Shown piece by piece: positions 17,651 through 26,343 of a stretch of DNA of 64,000 nt (within the stretch, counting starts at the first letter, position 1; every line of letters begins with the position of its first letter). The notes under the pieces are model-generated. The model saw nothing but the letters and a program-made list of their open reading frames with translations, did no database searches and was not told where the DNA came from. The translations under genes were made by a program, and so were the position numbers. Source of the stretch: Chloroflexi bacterium 54-19 (lineage in GTDB: Bacteria > Chloroflexota > Chloroflexia > Chloroheliales > Chloroheliaceae); assembly GCA_001898225.1 (NCBI GenBank), contig MKTJ01000077.1, positions 1 to 64,000 on the forward strand. Direction: 5' to 3'.

Positions 17651-18094
17651 TTAAGGCTGCGCAGGGTTAAACAGTTCCATGTTGCGATCAGGGGCGGCCA
17701 GGTCCGTAAACCCTAACTGGCGATAAAGCCCGTGGGCGTCGCGGGTGCGTAGCGTAAAAAGGCGTAACTCACGCATACCCGGATAGCTCATCATACAACC
17801 GAGCATCCACTTGCCCAGACCCTGGCCCCGGTATTCTTCGAGGACGTAAACGTCGCAGAGGTAGGCGTAAAGGACATAATCGGTCACGACACGGGCCAGG
17901 CCGATTTGCTTATCGCCATCATAGAGGCCAAAGTTGAGCGAGTTTTCAACAGCCTGGGTAATTACCTCTTTGGTGCGGCCTGTCGCCCAATAGGCGCGGG
18001 TCAGGTAAGCGTGGATAGCGTCCAAATCGAGGCGGGCCGGGTCGGTGCTGACCAGGAAATTATCCTTGCGGTACTCTTGAATCGGGTGGGTCAT
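17651..18094 (-). CDS. GNAT-family N-acetyltransferase
   Basis: A 147-residue acetyltransferase. Motif A is VYVLEEYRGQGLGKWMLGCMM, followed by the C-terminal LFTLRTRDAHGLYRQLGFTDL and the common end PDRNMELF. The N-terminal helix contains YWATGRTKEVITQAVENSLNFGLY, a pattern seen in a widespread group of small GNAT proteins of unknown substrate. It reads in the same direction as purU, 55 nt downstream of it, so the two may form one transcript. It is not under the T-box, which lies downstream of it. Confidence 0.85.
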   Translation of the reverse strand: MTHPIQEYRKDNFLVSTDPARLDLDAIHAYLTRAYWATGRTKEVITQAVENSLNFGLYDGDKQIGLARVVTDYVLYAYLCDVYVLEEYRGQGLGKWMLGCMMSYPGMRELRLFTLRTRDAHGLYRQLGFTDLAAPDRNMELFNPAQP

Positions 18095-18149
18095 GGCTCT
18101 CTTTCCAATCTCTTATTTGTACGGTGTTATAAGTTTAAGCGTATAAAAA

Positions 18150-19007
18150 TTATTCTAACACGATAGTCCGGCGGCCATAAGTCAGCACGCGGTCTTCGAG
18201 GTGGGCACGGACGGCGCGAGCCAGCACCAAACGTTCCAGGTCGCGCCCCTTACGAATGAGGTCTTCGACACTGTCACGGTGGCTGACCTGGGTCACGTCC
18301 TGGGCGATAATCGGTCCCTGGTCAAGTTCTTCGGTGACGTAGTGGCTGGTCGCCCCAATCATCTTGACGCCGCGTTCGTAAGCCTGGTGGTAGGGCCGCC
18401 CACCCACGAAGGCCGGTAAAAAGCTGTGGTGAATATTGATGATGCGGTTGGGATATTTTTGGACCAGAAAAGGTGTCAAAACCTGCATGTAACGGGCCAG
18501 GATAATCACATCTATCTGGTGTTCTTCGACCAGGGCGGCGATTTTGGCTTCCTGCTCGGCCCGGTTGGTTTTGCCGACCGGCAGGTGGTAGTAAGGGATG
18601 CCAAAGTTGTGCGCGACCGGTTCCATATCGGGGTGATTGCTGATAATCAGGGGGATTTCGGCGACCAGTTCGCCCGCTTTCTGGCGCAAGAGCAGGTCGT
18701 AGAGGCAGTGGTCGAGGCGTGAGACCAGGATTGCCATGCGTTTGGGCCGGTCGGAAAAGTGCAACTGCCACTGCATCTCGAAGGACCCGGCGACCTCGGC
18801 AAAGGCCGGGCCGATAGTGTCGCGGTCGAGGTCCATACCGTCGAGTTCGAACTGGACGCGCATGAAGAAAGCCTTGTCGGCCAGGTCGCTATGCTGGTTG
18901 GCCTCAAGGATATTCGCGCCGTGCTGGGCCAGGAAAGACGTGACACTGGCGACGATGCCTTTGCGGTCGGGGCAGGAGATGGTCAGGATGCCGGATAAGG
19001 GTTGCAC
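18150..19007 (-). CDS. purU: Formyltetrahydrofolate deformylase
   Basis: A 285-residue enzyme that hydrolyses 10-formyl-THF to formate and THF, supplying formate for purine synthesis and balancing one-carbon pools. The N-terminal ACT domain (about 1-80, beginning GILTISCPDRKGIVASV) is followed by the formyltransferase-fold catalytic domain with ILARYMQVL, NIHHSFLP and GATSHYVTEELDQGPII, which hold the Asn, His and Asp catalytic residues. I set the start at a GTG (19007) because GAAAGGA lies 5-6 nt upstream; the longer ATG frame reads through this ribosome site. Length fits PurU. Confidence 0.95.
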   Translation of the reverse strand: MQPLSGILTISCPDRKGIVASVTSFLAQHGANILEANQHSDLADKAFFMRVQFELDGMDLDRDTIGPAFAEVAGSFEMQWQLHFSDRPKRMAILVSRLDHCLYDLLLRQKAGELVAEIPLIISNHPDMEPVAHNFGIPYYHLPVGKTNRAEQEAKIAALVEEHQIDVIILARYMQVLTPFLVQKYPNRIINIHHSFLPAFVGGRPYHQAYERGVKMIGATSHYVTEELDQGPIIAQDVTQVSHRDSVEDLIRKGRDLERLVLARAVRAHLEDRVLTYGRRTIVLE

Positions 19008-19023
19008 AAAATTCCTTTCGTTA

Positions 19024-19061
19024 TAAAACAAAAGCCGGAGTTTTATAAAAAATCTCCGGCT
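19024..19061 (-). terminator. Intrinsic terminator after the homogentisate-dioxygenase-like gene
   Basis: 8-bp stem AGCCGGAG/CTCCGGCT (19054-19061 with 19033-19040), followed on the minus strand by TTTGTTTT. It separates this gene from purU. Confidence 0.8.
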
Positions 19062-19115
19062 ATATTACTACAATTCAGGTCGAAAAGTGTGGCCCCTTTG
19101 CAGAAATACTTTAAA

Positions 19116-20267
19116 CTACATCGACCAACTCATGTGATATTCGGGCCACTCGGCGGCTTTGCCCGCTTCGGTCAGGTGGAGCGGGTAGCGGGTATCGAGC
19201 ATCACGGCGTACTCGTCGGTCTCGACCTTATTTTTGACGGCCCCAATCGCTTTCGGGTGCGGCCCGTGATGGATGCCCTGGGGATGCCAGGTGACCATCC
19301 CAGCGTCAATCCCGTGACGGCTGAAAAAATTACCGTCGTGGTAAAACAGCACCTCATCATAATCAATGTTGCGGTGGAAGAAGGGCACCCGCATAGCTTC
19401 GGGGTCGGCCTCAAAGGGGCGCGGCACAAAGCTGCAAATTACGAAATTGTTCGCCAGGAAGGTCGTATGGACGCTCGGCGGCAGGTGGACCCGGTGGCTC
19501 ATCACGGGGCGGTAATCCCGGATGTTGAGCTTGATAGGGCAGAGGTCGCCCTTCCAGCCGACCACGTCGAGCGGGTTGAAGGGATAAAAGACCGAGGTGT
19601 ACTCGCCTTCCCGTTTGATACGGACCTCCCATTCGGGTTCACCCTGCGGGCCGGGACGGCTACCGGTCAGGTCGCCTTCTTCGGCAGGGACGGGCGACGG
19701 CGTTTCGACCACCCCCATGTCGTACTGCGCCCCTACGCCCAGCATGCCGCGTTCCTTGACCGGGACTTTTATCTCGCTAAAGGATTCGACCAGAAGGTAA
19801 AACTGGCCCGGTTGGTCACTGGCCGGGGTAAAGCGGTAAGTGGTGCCGCGCGGGATAACCAGGTAATCACCCCGTTCGTAAAGCATGGGACCGTAATCGG
19901 TTTCGAGGTTTCCGCTTCCCTGGTGGATAAAATAGACATCGTCTCCGTCAGCGTTGCGCATGTAGTAGGGCATCGGCCCGGCGGGGCGGACCACTTTGAC
20001 GGCTAAATCATTATTGTGAAGGAAGGTCACCGGCTCACCGAAGGGGTCGTCCCGGCGCAAAGGTTCCGGTTGCGGCAGGTTGAGGCAGTTGATAGCGCGT
20101 GGTTTGAGCGGTCCTTCGATACGGGTCCAACCGGTTGGCGGGTGTTGGTGGTAGAGGTGGGAAACGCGCCCGTAAAAACCTTCCCGGCCATGTTCGTCTT
20201 CGAAGGTGCCTTCGGGCAGGGCGACATGGGCCTGCCTGGAATATTCACCTTTCCCCAATGGAAACAT
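19116..20267 (-). CDS. Homogentisate 1,2-dioxygenase family protein
   Basis: A 383-residue cupin-type dioxygenase. Homogentisate dioxygenase opens the aromatic ring in tyrosine and phenylalanine breakdown, giving maleylacetoacetate with a single Fe(II). Conserved elements include PYYMRNADGDDVYFIHQG in the N-terminal cupin, and the metal-site regions FFHRNIDYDEVLFYHDG and WHPQGIHHGPHP, where His-Glu-His ligands are expected. The ATG at 20267 is chosen because a strong AAGGAGG precedes it; the longer frame begins upstream of that site. Fumarylacetoacetase and maleylacetoacetate isomerase are not in the window, so the substrate may differ. Confidence 0.82.
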   Translation of the reverse strand: MFPLGKGEYSRQAHVALPEGTFEDEHGREGFYGRVSHLYHQHPPTGWTRIEGPLKPRAINCLNLPQPEPLRRDDPFGEPVTFLHNNDLAVKVVRPAGPMPYYMRNADGDDVYFIHQGSGNLETDYGPMLYERGDYLVIPRGTTYRFTPASDQPGQFYLLVESFSEIKVPVKERGMLGVGAQYDMGVVETPSPVPAEEGDLTGSRPGPQGEPEWEVRIKREGEYTSVFYPFNPLDVVGWKGDLCPIKLNIRDYRPVMSHRVHLPPSVHTTFLANNFVICSFVPRPFEADPEAMRVPFFHRNIDYDEVLFYHDGNFFSRHGIDAGMVTWHPQGIHHGPHPKAIGAVKNKVETDEYAVMLDTRYPLHLTEAGKAAEWPEYHMSWSM

Positions 20268-20319
20268 CCTGTTATTCCTCCTTGAATACGGTGCTTTCTC
20301 TGAATTTAGTATTTTTTCC

Positions 20320-20328
20320 ATTATAGCA
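20320..20328 (-). promoter_or_regulatory. Extended -10 promoter of the homogentisate-dioxygenase-like gene
   Basis: TGCTATAAT on the minus strand, an exact extended -10 element, about 53 nt before the chosen ATG. The -35 is weak. Confidence 0.55.
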
Positions 20329-20394
20329 CAGGCTTTTTCAGAAGAATAGTATTTGTATCTACTAATAGGTAGTTACAAACATGTTTTTAGAATC

Positions 20395-20442
20395 AAAAAC
20401 CCCTGTCACTCCCTTTTTCACAAAAGAATCGCAGGGGTTTTT
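20395..20442. terminator. Bidirectional intrinsic terminator after the transglutaminase gene
   Basis: 11-bp arms (20395-20405 / 20432-20442) of A-run plus CCCCTG and its complement, giving a U-tail in either direction. It closes the moxR-DUF58-transglutaminase operon. Confidence 0.8.
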
Positions 20443-20479
20443 ATTTCGGGTCAGGTTAGGGGTTAGCCTGTTTTCGAGG

Positions 20480-23400
20480 TCACGCCCTTACCTTACCCCG
20501 TTGCCGGAGCAGTTTTACGAATTCCGGCGTCATACGCTCCATCCGTTTTTCGCGGCGGTAAGCCAGGACCTCCTCCTGGAAGTCCTCCCAGACCACCCTG
20601 GCCGAACTTTCGTCGTGATAGAGGTCGGTTTGAGCCTTGAACAACTGCCAGAGTTCTTCCGGTTTGGCGTCGTGGCCGCCCGACTCGGAAGATTTGAGTT
20701 TTTCCTGGGCCTCCTTGAGGGCCGCCTGGTGCTGCTGGTGGCGCAATTCCTCCAGTTCGGGACTTTCCGGCCCATAGCGTCGCCGCACATAGGCCTGGGT
20801 AATCGCGTCAATCGCCGCGCTGGCTCCCGGCAGATGCTGGCTGAGATATTTGGCATACTCGTAGGGCGTCATACCACTGCGCCCACGCAACCCGGCCTTA
20901 CGGGCCGACTGGCTCATCCGGTTATAGAGGGCCAGGGGCGAGAGGTCCGGTACGGCGTAGACCCGTTTGAGATACCAGCGGCGGGCGAAGAAGATACCAA
21001 CCACCGCCGCGATAATGCCAAGTATCAGATAAAGGCCAACCGGGGCCGGTTCCTGCGGGGTCGAACCGGCAGAAGGCGTGGTGCCGCCATTCGGGTCCAA
21101 CAGGCCCCGGCCAATGCGCGGGTCCGAGCCATCCGGCAACTGGCTGCCATCGCTGGCAACCGGCGTCACTGCCGCCGGGGGCGGAGTGCTAATCGGTTCG
21201 GGTGGAACCGCCGAGGGGTCAGCCGGACGCTGGATGTTATCCTGGTTCGGGGTCGGTTCGAAGTCAACCCAGCCCACCCCGTTGAAGTAGACCTGGGGCC
21301 AGGCGTGGGCCGCGCTACCCCGGATAACCCAGCTATTGGTGGAGCTATCGAACTCGCCACCGATAAAGCCGGTTACCTCGCGGGTCGGGATACCCAGGCT
21401 GCGCAGCATGAGGACCATCGCGCTCGAAAAATGGACGCAATAGCCGCTCTTGCTATCGAACAGGAAGAAGTCAATTTCGTCCCGGCCATCCGGGGTAGGT
21501 GGTGGGTCGGTCGTATAGTTCAGACTGCGCAAATAGCTTTGAATAGCCATTGCCTTGTCATAATTGGTAGTCAGGCCAGCCGTCAATTCCTCGGCCTGGG
21601 CCTTGATGCCGGGCGAGAAAGTGGTAGGAAGTTGTAAATAGCGCTGTGTCACCCAGTCGGGATAATCGCCGCCAGTGGTCTGGCGCAAAGTCTGGATGTC
21701 GGCACCATAGCGGCGGGCCTGGGTGGTGTAGCCTTCACCCTGGGCGACCGGTTGGGTCAGAGTGGCGCCGGTCAGGTCGTCATAGTTCGGCTCGTAACCT
21801 TCATATTGAAGCGAGGCCGGTTTGCCGTTGACCAGGGTGTACGATACGGTGTTGCCTTTGACGGCATCCTGTAATTTCTTGATTTCGGCGGCAACCTTCT
21901 GGCCGATGTCGGTGGCCTCAAAACGGGTCCTGGCGCTGTCGCCACGGGCGTAAGGCGATTCGAGGGTCACCAGGTAATCCCCGACATTGCTCATGTAAAC
22001 GCTCGATTCAACCTCAGTCGCCAGCCCACCTGAATTCTTGACGATGGCCCCGCTCAGTTTGTTGATGACCTTGGCGCTACCCGGTTGCAGATTGAGGGTC
22101 TTAACCGCGTCAATCGAGGGCAACTGGTAAGACCAGCCGCTATTGCTATCGGTGAGCGTGAAGGAATTGCCGGTCAGGGCCACCCGGATCGGTTTGCCAT
22201 CGGTACCAATCCGGTACTCGCCCATCTGGTAATCGTTGCCAGAGTTGAGATAGGTGAAAGTGAAAGTCGGCGGGATAGCCAGTTCGTTCATCTGGCTGCC
22301 CTGTTTGAGATATTTTATAAGGTCGAGGGCCGCCGGAGGCACCGCTTTGCCGGTCTTGGTATCCACCAGGACCGAGCGCGTCCCGCCATTGCCATCGGGC
22401 ACTTCTTTAAGCTGGAAATCCGACAAATTCGAGTTGATGTCAGTCTTGATGTAGTGGAAAGCCACCAGCGAAGCCTTATCCATGCTGATAAGGTCGCCCA
22501 GGCTCAGCACCAGGTTGAAGTCGGGCACCAGGGGGGTGACGCTCAGTTTGTCGGTGCGCTGACCGCCATCGGTGGGAGTAGGGAGGGCCTGGTTAGCCGC
22601 CAGGGAAAGCTTGCGGAACAACAGGTCGGTAGGCGACTTGTCCAGGGCCAACTGGTAGGTATTAATCCAGCCCTTGCCGTCATACTGGTCCATCGTCTGG
22701 ACCTGAAGATAAGAAGGGGCGGAATTGCTGGCGGTCTTGACATCCACGACCGGGTCGTTGCTAAGGCGCAAAGGACCGCCGATGGTAAAGGAGTCGGCCA
22801 GGGTGTTGTAGTTGGTGGTGGCGCGGCCCTTAAAGCCATCGCCCGGTTCGACTCCACCGGTCCCGACAATATCCCAGACCCCTTTGATACCGTTAAAAGG
22901 CTGGCTGGCTTTGTTTAGCACCTGCCCGAAACTTTCAATCTGGGAGGATGAAGGCGTGGCAAACGCGACCGCCATGACGACCAGGGCCAGGCACCCGCCG
23001 ACCGCCATCGCCATGCGCCAGATACCAGGCTGGAAATAGAGGCGCAGGCTCCGCCAGCGCTGCTCGTCCTGGTAGACGTTGAACCTGACCAATAGTAACA
23101 GGGCGATAATCAGGAAGAAGGAAAAGCTGTAGATGGCGTTGGGTGGGTTCTGGGAAAGGTTTACCATAAGGACCGTACCGAGCAATGCCAGGGTCCACCA
23201 GGCTTTGTGGCTGCGGAAAAGCATCCAGGCCGAGGTATAACCCAGTATCCAGACGCCAAAGGTCAGCGAGGCCAGGTAGACCAGGTTGTTGTCGTGGGCC
23301 TGGCCCTGGAAAGCATCTTCGATCCAGCGGATCACCGTCAGAACGGTGCTGCCCAGGCGGCGGGTCCATTCATCGTACTGGGTATCGCCGTAAGGCGAGA

Positions 23401-23674
23401 CGAGCAGACCGACAAAAACCAATCCGACACTGACGATAAACGAATGGGCCAGCAGGGTCGGAACGAAACGGACCCTGGCAAGGCCGAACCCGATAAAGAA
23501 ACTGACCAGGGCGGCGCGGGGCAGGAGGTTCGAGCCATCCACCCAGTGGGCCCCTTCGATTGACCAGACGACCGTCATGAAAGCGAGAAGAAGGGCGAAA
23601 AGGCTAAACCAGCCTTCTTCCAGCTTGAATTTATCAAAGGTAGTAGGTTCGAGTTTTCTTGTGCGTGTGCTCAT
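20480..23674 (-). CDS. Membrane-bound transglutaminase-like protein (TgpA type)
   Basis: A 1064-residue membrane protein. About six N-terminal helices (residues 20-250, DUF3488-like) precede a large extracytoplasmic region whose transglutaminase core holds the triad: C746 (SGYCVHFSSAMV), H790 (AHAWPQVYF) and D804 (VDFEPTP). A Pro/Thr-rich linker, one more helix near residue 900 and a DUF4129-like cytoplasmic tail follow; the tail is highly charged and rich in Glu/Lys near the end. It is the last gene of a moxR-DUF58-transglutaminase operon, an arrangement widespread in bacteria and linked to envelope maintenance. Substrate unknown. Confidence 0.93.
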   Translation of the reverse strand: MSTRTRKLEPTTFDKFKLEEGWFSLFALLLAFMTVVWSIEGAHWVDGSNLLPRAALVSFFIGFGLARVRFVPTLLAHSFIVSVGLVFVGLLVSPYGDTQYDEWTRRLGSTVLTVIRWIEDAFQGQAHDNNLVYLASLTFGVWILGYTSAWMLFRSHKAWWTLALLGTVLMVNLSQNPPNAIYSFSFFLIIALLLLVRFNVYQDEQRWRSLRLYFQPGIWRMAMAVGGCLALVVMAVAFATPSSSQIESFGQVLNKASQPFNGIKGVWDIVGTGGVEPGDGFKGRATTNYNTLADSFTIGGPLRLSNDPVVDVKTASNSAPSYLQVQTMDQYDGKGWINTYQLALDKSPTDLLFRKLSLAANQALPTPTDGGQRTDKLSVTPLVPDFNLVLSLGDLISMDKASLVAFHYIKTDINSNLSDFQLKEVPDGNGGTRSVLVDTKTGKAVPPAALDLIKYLKQGSQMNELAIPPTFTFTYLNSGNDYQMGEYRIGTDGKPIRVALTGNSFTLTDSNSGWSYQLPSIDAVKTLNLQPGSAKVINKLSGAIVKNSGGLATEVESSVYMSNVGDYLVTLESPYARGDSARTRFEATDIGQKVAAEIKKLQDAVKGNTVSYTLVNGKPASLQYEGYEPNYDDLTGATLTQPVAQGEGYTTQARRYGADIQTLRQTTGGDYPDWVTQRYLQLPTTFSPGIKAQAEELTAGLTTNYDKAMAIQSYLRSLNYTTDPPPTPDGRDEIDFFLFDSKSGYCVHFSSAMVLMLRSLGIPTREVTGFIGGEFDSSTNSWVIRGSAAHAWPQVYFNGVGWVDFEPTPNQDNIQRPADPSAVPPEPISTPPPAAVTPVASDGSQLPDGSDPRIGRGLLDPNGGTTPSAGSTPQEPAPVGLYLILGIIAAVVGIFFARRWYLKRVYAVPDLSPLALYNRMSQSARKAGLRGRSGMTPYEYAKYLSQHLPGASAAIDAITQAYVRRRYGPESPELEELRHQQHQAALKEAQEKLKSSESGGHDAKPEELWQLFKAQTDLYHDESSARVVWEDFQEEVLAYRREKRMERMTPEFVKLLRQRGKVRA

Positions 23675-23749
23675 AAGCTAAAAATACTGTCTTCCTGTTT
23701 TAAATTTCCCTACAGGATATTTTATATAAAAGTTAGCCGCCCTCCGAAC

Positions 23750-25021
23750 TTAAACAACTTCGGCGGCTAACCGGGCAAGCTGGCTATCCAGCGCCTGGGT
23801 CAGGTCATCCCCGCGTTTGACAAGGTAGACCGGGACATTCATTGTTGTGAGGGAGCCAAGTACGAACAGGGGCGAAGCGACTGGGCCGCCAAAAGTGCTG
23901 GGCTCAACTATTACTACGGCCACTTTTACATTTTTGCGCAATAAAAGGGGCAGTACCGAGGCCCAACCTTCTTCGGTCGAAGAAGTAATCAGGATTACGG
24001 TGTCGGTGCTGCCCAGGCGGCTAATTTCGGAAGCGATAAGCTGGCCGAAATCCTGGCTGCCCTGCGCCCGCAAAACGGCCAGGGCTTCCATAATTTTATT
24101 AAGCTGGCGGTCTCCCCGGTCGGGAGAAATTAGTTCGTGATGCTGGCCCCAGGCGGTAAACCCGACACTGCGCCCAATCGCCAGGAAATGGCGGGCCAGG
24201 GTCGCGGCAGCAGCCACCGAATATTCCTCGGTCGAGTCGTTCGAGCGAACCCCACTGCTGGCCGGGAGGGCGGTCGTCACACCTTTACGGTTGACGTGGT
24301 TCAAGACCCAGTGATTTTTCAGGTTCATGTCGAGAAAAATCTGGACATCAATGGTCGGGTCGAAATCGAACTCCTTGACGATAAGTTTGCGCTGGCGGGC
24401 CGTCGAAGCCCAGTGAATCCGGTTGAGGCTGTCGCCGGGCCGGTATTCGCGCAGACCGGTGATGTTAGGAGTGGTATGGGGCGTGGGACGGTTGGCGGTA
24501 TTGCCGCCGGGCAAGACTCCCGAAAGCGAATCAAAGCGGTTAATTTCAAAGGTCGGAGGGTAGACCGTGATGTAATGCTTGACGGGCAAATCCTTTTTGA
24601 AGCGGAACAGGCCAAAGGGGTCGCCCGATGTAATCTGGATCGGCCCCATGCGGAAACGCCCGCGCAAAGAGCAGTAGGTCCGGGCCCGCCACTGGACTTC
24701 GCCAAAGGGCCTGAGACTCTGGACACAATTCAGGCGGTGGCCGGGAAGTTCGGAGTTATCGCGCACTTCCAGCCACAATTTGGGCAGAAACCCCCGGTTA
24801 TGCATGGTGATTACTTCTTCATAATAATCACCGACACTGGCCCGGTCGCCATTACCTTTTCGCTCAATCGTGACCCATTGCAGGCTTAATTGCGCCCAGA
24901 CAAACGCGAAGACCAGCATACCGATAAGCGCGTAGTCGAGGACAAATAACAGGCGAATATGGATGAGTTGGGCCAGGACCGCGATAATGACGATAACCAG
25001 GATAAAACGGAAAATCTTCAT
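23750..25021 (-). CDS. DUF58 domain membrane protein
   Basis: A 423-residue protein with two N-terminal helices (about 3-20 and 25-45) and a soluble part. The DUF58 signature GLREYRPGDSLNRIHW with following ARQRKLIVKEF covers residues 188-218. A vWA-like fold is suggested by DVQIFLDMN (a MIDAS-like start) and VILITSSTEEGW. MoxR ATPases act as chaperones for such vWA/DUF58 partners. It lies 159 nt after moxR and 75 nt before the transglutaminase gene, as in the canonical cluster. Confidence 0.93.
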   Translation of the reverse strand: MKIFRFILVIVIIAVLAQLIHIRLLFVLDYALIGMLVFAFVWAQLSLQWVTIERKGNGDRASVGDYYEEVITMHNRGFLPKLWLEVRDNSELPGHRLNCVQSLRPFGEVQWRARTYCSLRGRFRMGPIQITSGDPFGLFRFKKDLPVKHYITVYPPTFEINRFDSLSGVLPGGNTANRPTPHTTPNITGLREYRPGDSLNRIHWASTARQRKLIVKEFDFDPTIDVQIFLDMNLKNHWVLNHVNRKGVTTALPASSGVRSNDSTEEYSVAAAATLARHFLAIGRSVGFTAWGQHHELISPDRGDRQLNKIMEALAVLRAQGSQDFGQLIASEISRLGSTDTVILITSSTEEGWASVLPLLLRKNVKVAVVIVEPSTFGGPVASPLFVLGSLTTMNVPVYLVKRGDDLTQALDSQLARLAAEVV

Positions 25022-25180
25022 TCGACCTCATTCGAGAGTCTCAACACACCGGACCAGGCGCTAAGAGGGTCAGGAGAGTTTACGCCGGGCGGGGTGCGGC
25101 CAGGTTACAACATTGTACGTACAGCCAGGACATTTTTATAATTCTGCAAGTGACCGCTTAAAAGCCGGTCAAGGCAGGCT

Positions 25181-26134
25181 TTACCGATAGCCCGCCTTGG
25201 AACCCGGAACCTGAATCTGGCTCAAGAGCCCTTCAACGATAACCGTGCTGGTTATCCCTTTCATGCGGGCGCTGGGGCTCATGATGATGCGGTGGGGCAG
25301 CGTTACCGGGGCGAGGGCTTTTACATCGTCCGGGATAACGTAGTTGCGCCCTTGCAACAGGGCATGGGCCTGGGAAGCCCGGTAAAGGGCCAGGGAACCG
25401 CGCGGACTGGCGCCGAGATAGACCTCGTCCTGTTCGCGGGTCGCGGCAATCAGGTTCACGATGTACTCTTTAATCAGACCATCTACGTAGACTTCCCGGA
25501 CCGCCTCCTGGGCTTCGACCAGTTCCTGGGGCGTGCAGACCTGGGCTAAACTTTCCAGGGGATGCTTGCGCTGCAACCGGTCGAGAAGTTCGACTTCGTT
25601 CTGACGGCTAGGATAGCCGAGCGACAATCTGAGCAAGAAACGGTCGAGTTGAGCTTCGGGTAGCGGGAAGGTGCCTTCGTATTCGATAGGGTTCTGGGTC
25701 GCCATTACAATAAAGGGGCTGGGCAGGATGTGGGTCACGCCATCCACCGAAACCTGGCGTTCTTCCATGGCTTCCAACAGGGCGGACTGGGTCTTGGGCG
25801 TAGCCCGGTTGATTTCGTCGGCCAGGACAATCTGGGCCATCAACGGGCCGGGCCGGAATTCGAACTGTTCGGTCTTCTGGTTATAAATAGAAACCCCGGT
25901 GGCGTCGGTCGGCAGCAGGTCGGGGGTAAACTGGATACGTTTGAAGGTACAGCCAAGTGAATGGGCAATCGCTTTAGCGAGAGTGGTCTTGCCGGTTCCC
26001 GGCACGTCTTCTATCAGGATATGGCCGTTACATAAGAGGGCGAGAAGGGTAAGTTCCACTTCCTTGTGTTTGCCAATAATGACTTTCTCGACATTCTGGA
26101 CGAGGCGTTCGGCAACTTGCCAGGCGATGGACAT
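25181..26134 (-). CDS. MoxR-family AAA+ ATPase
   Basis: A 317-residue AAA+ ATPase. Walker A VPGTGKTTLAK lies at about residues 44-54, Walker B VLADEINRATPKTQSALLEAMEE follows with the MoxR-specific helix insertion, and sensor 1 is IVMATQNPIEYEGTFPLPEAQLDRF. The C-terminal lid includes GASPRGSLALYRASQAHAL. It is thought to remodel the DUF58/vWA partner encoded next to it. First gene of the three-gene envelope operon; an extended -10 promoter lies about 70 nt upstream. Confidence 0.95.
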   Translation of the reverse strand: MSIAWQVAERLVQNVEKVIIGKHKEVELTLLALLCNGHILIEDVPGTGKTTLAKAIAHSLGCTFKRIQFTPDLLPTDATGVSIYNQKTEQFEFRPGPLMAQIVLADEINRATPKTQSALLEAMEERQVSVDGVTHILPSPFIVMATQNPIEYEGTFPLPEAQLDRFLLRLSLGYPSRQNEVELLDRLQRKHPLESLAQVCTPQELVEAQEAVREVYVDGLIKEYIVNLIAATREQDEVYLGASPRGSLALYRASQAHALLQGRNYVIPDDVKALAPVTLPHRIIMSPSARMKGITSTVIVEGLLSQIQVPGSKAGYR

Positions 26135-26203
26135 TAAAGATACTCCTTGTATTGCTGAAAAATTGATGACTTTAAGACAGCACCGGCTTAAAGGCTTTAA
26201 AGC

Positions 26204-26212
26204 ATTATAACA
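26204..26212 (-). promoter_or_regulatory. Extended -10 promoter of the moxR operon
   Basis: TGTTATAAT on the minus strand, a perfect extended -10. No clear -35 hexamer. Start site would be about 63 nt before the moxR ATG. Confidence 0.5.
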
Positions 26213-26343
26213 CGTGGGTCAGCCCAACGACCCCGGGCGAGGTTATAAGAAGATTAGAACGCTGCTTCTAACAATAATTCCCAATAACAAATATTGTTAA
26301 AAAGTGAAACGCCAAATACGGGAAAAAGTTCCACCTGAATCGT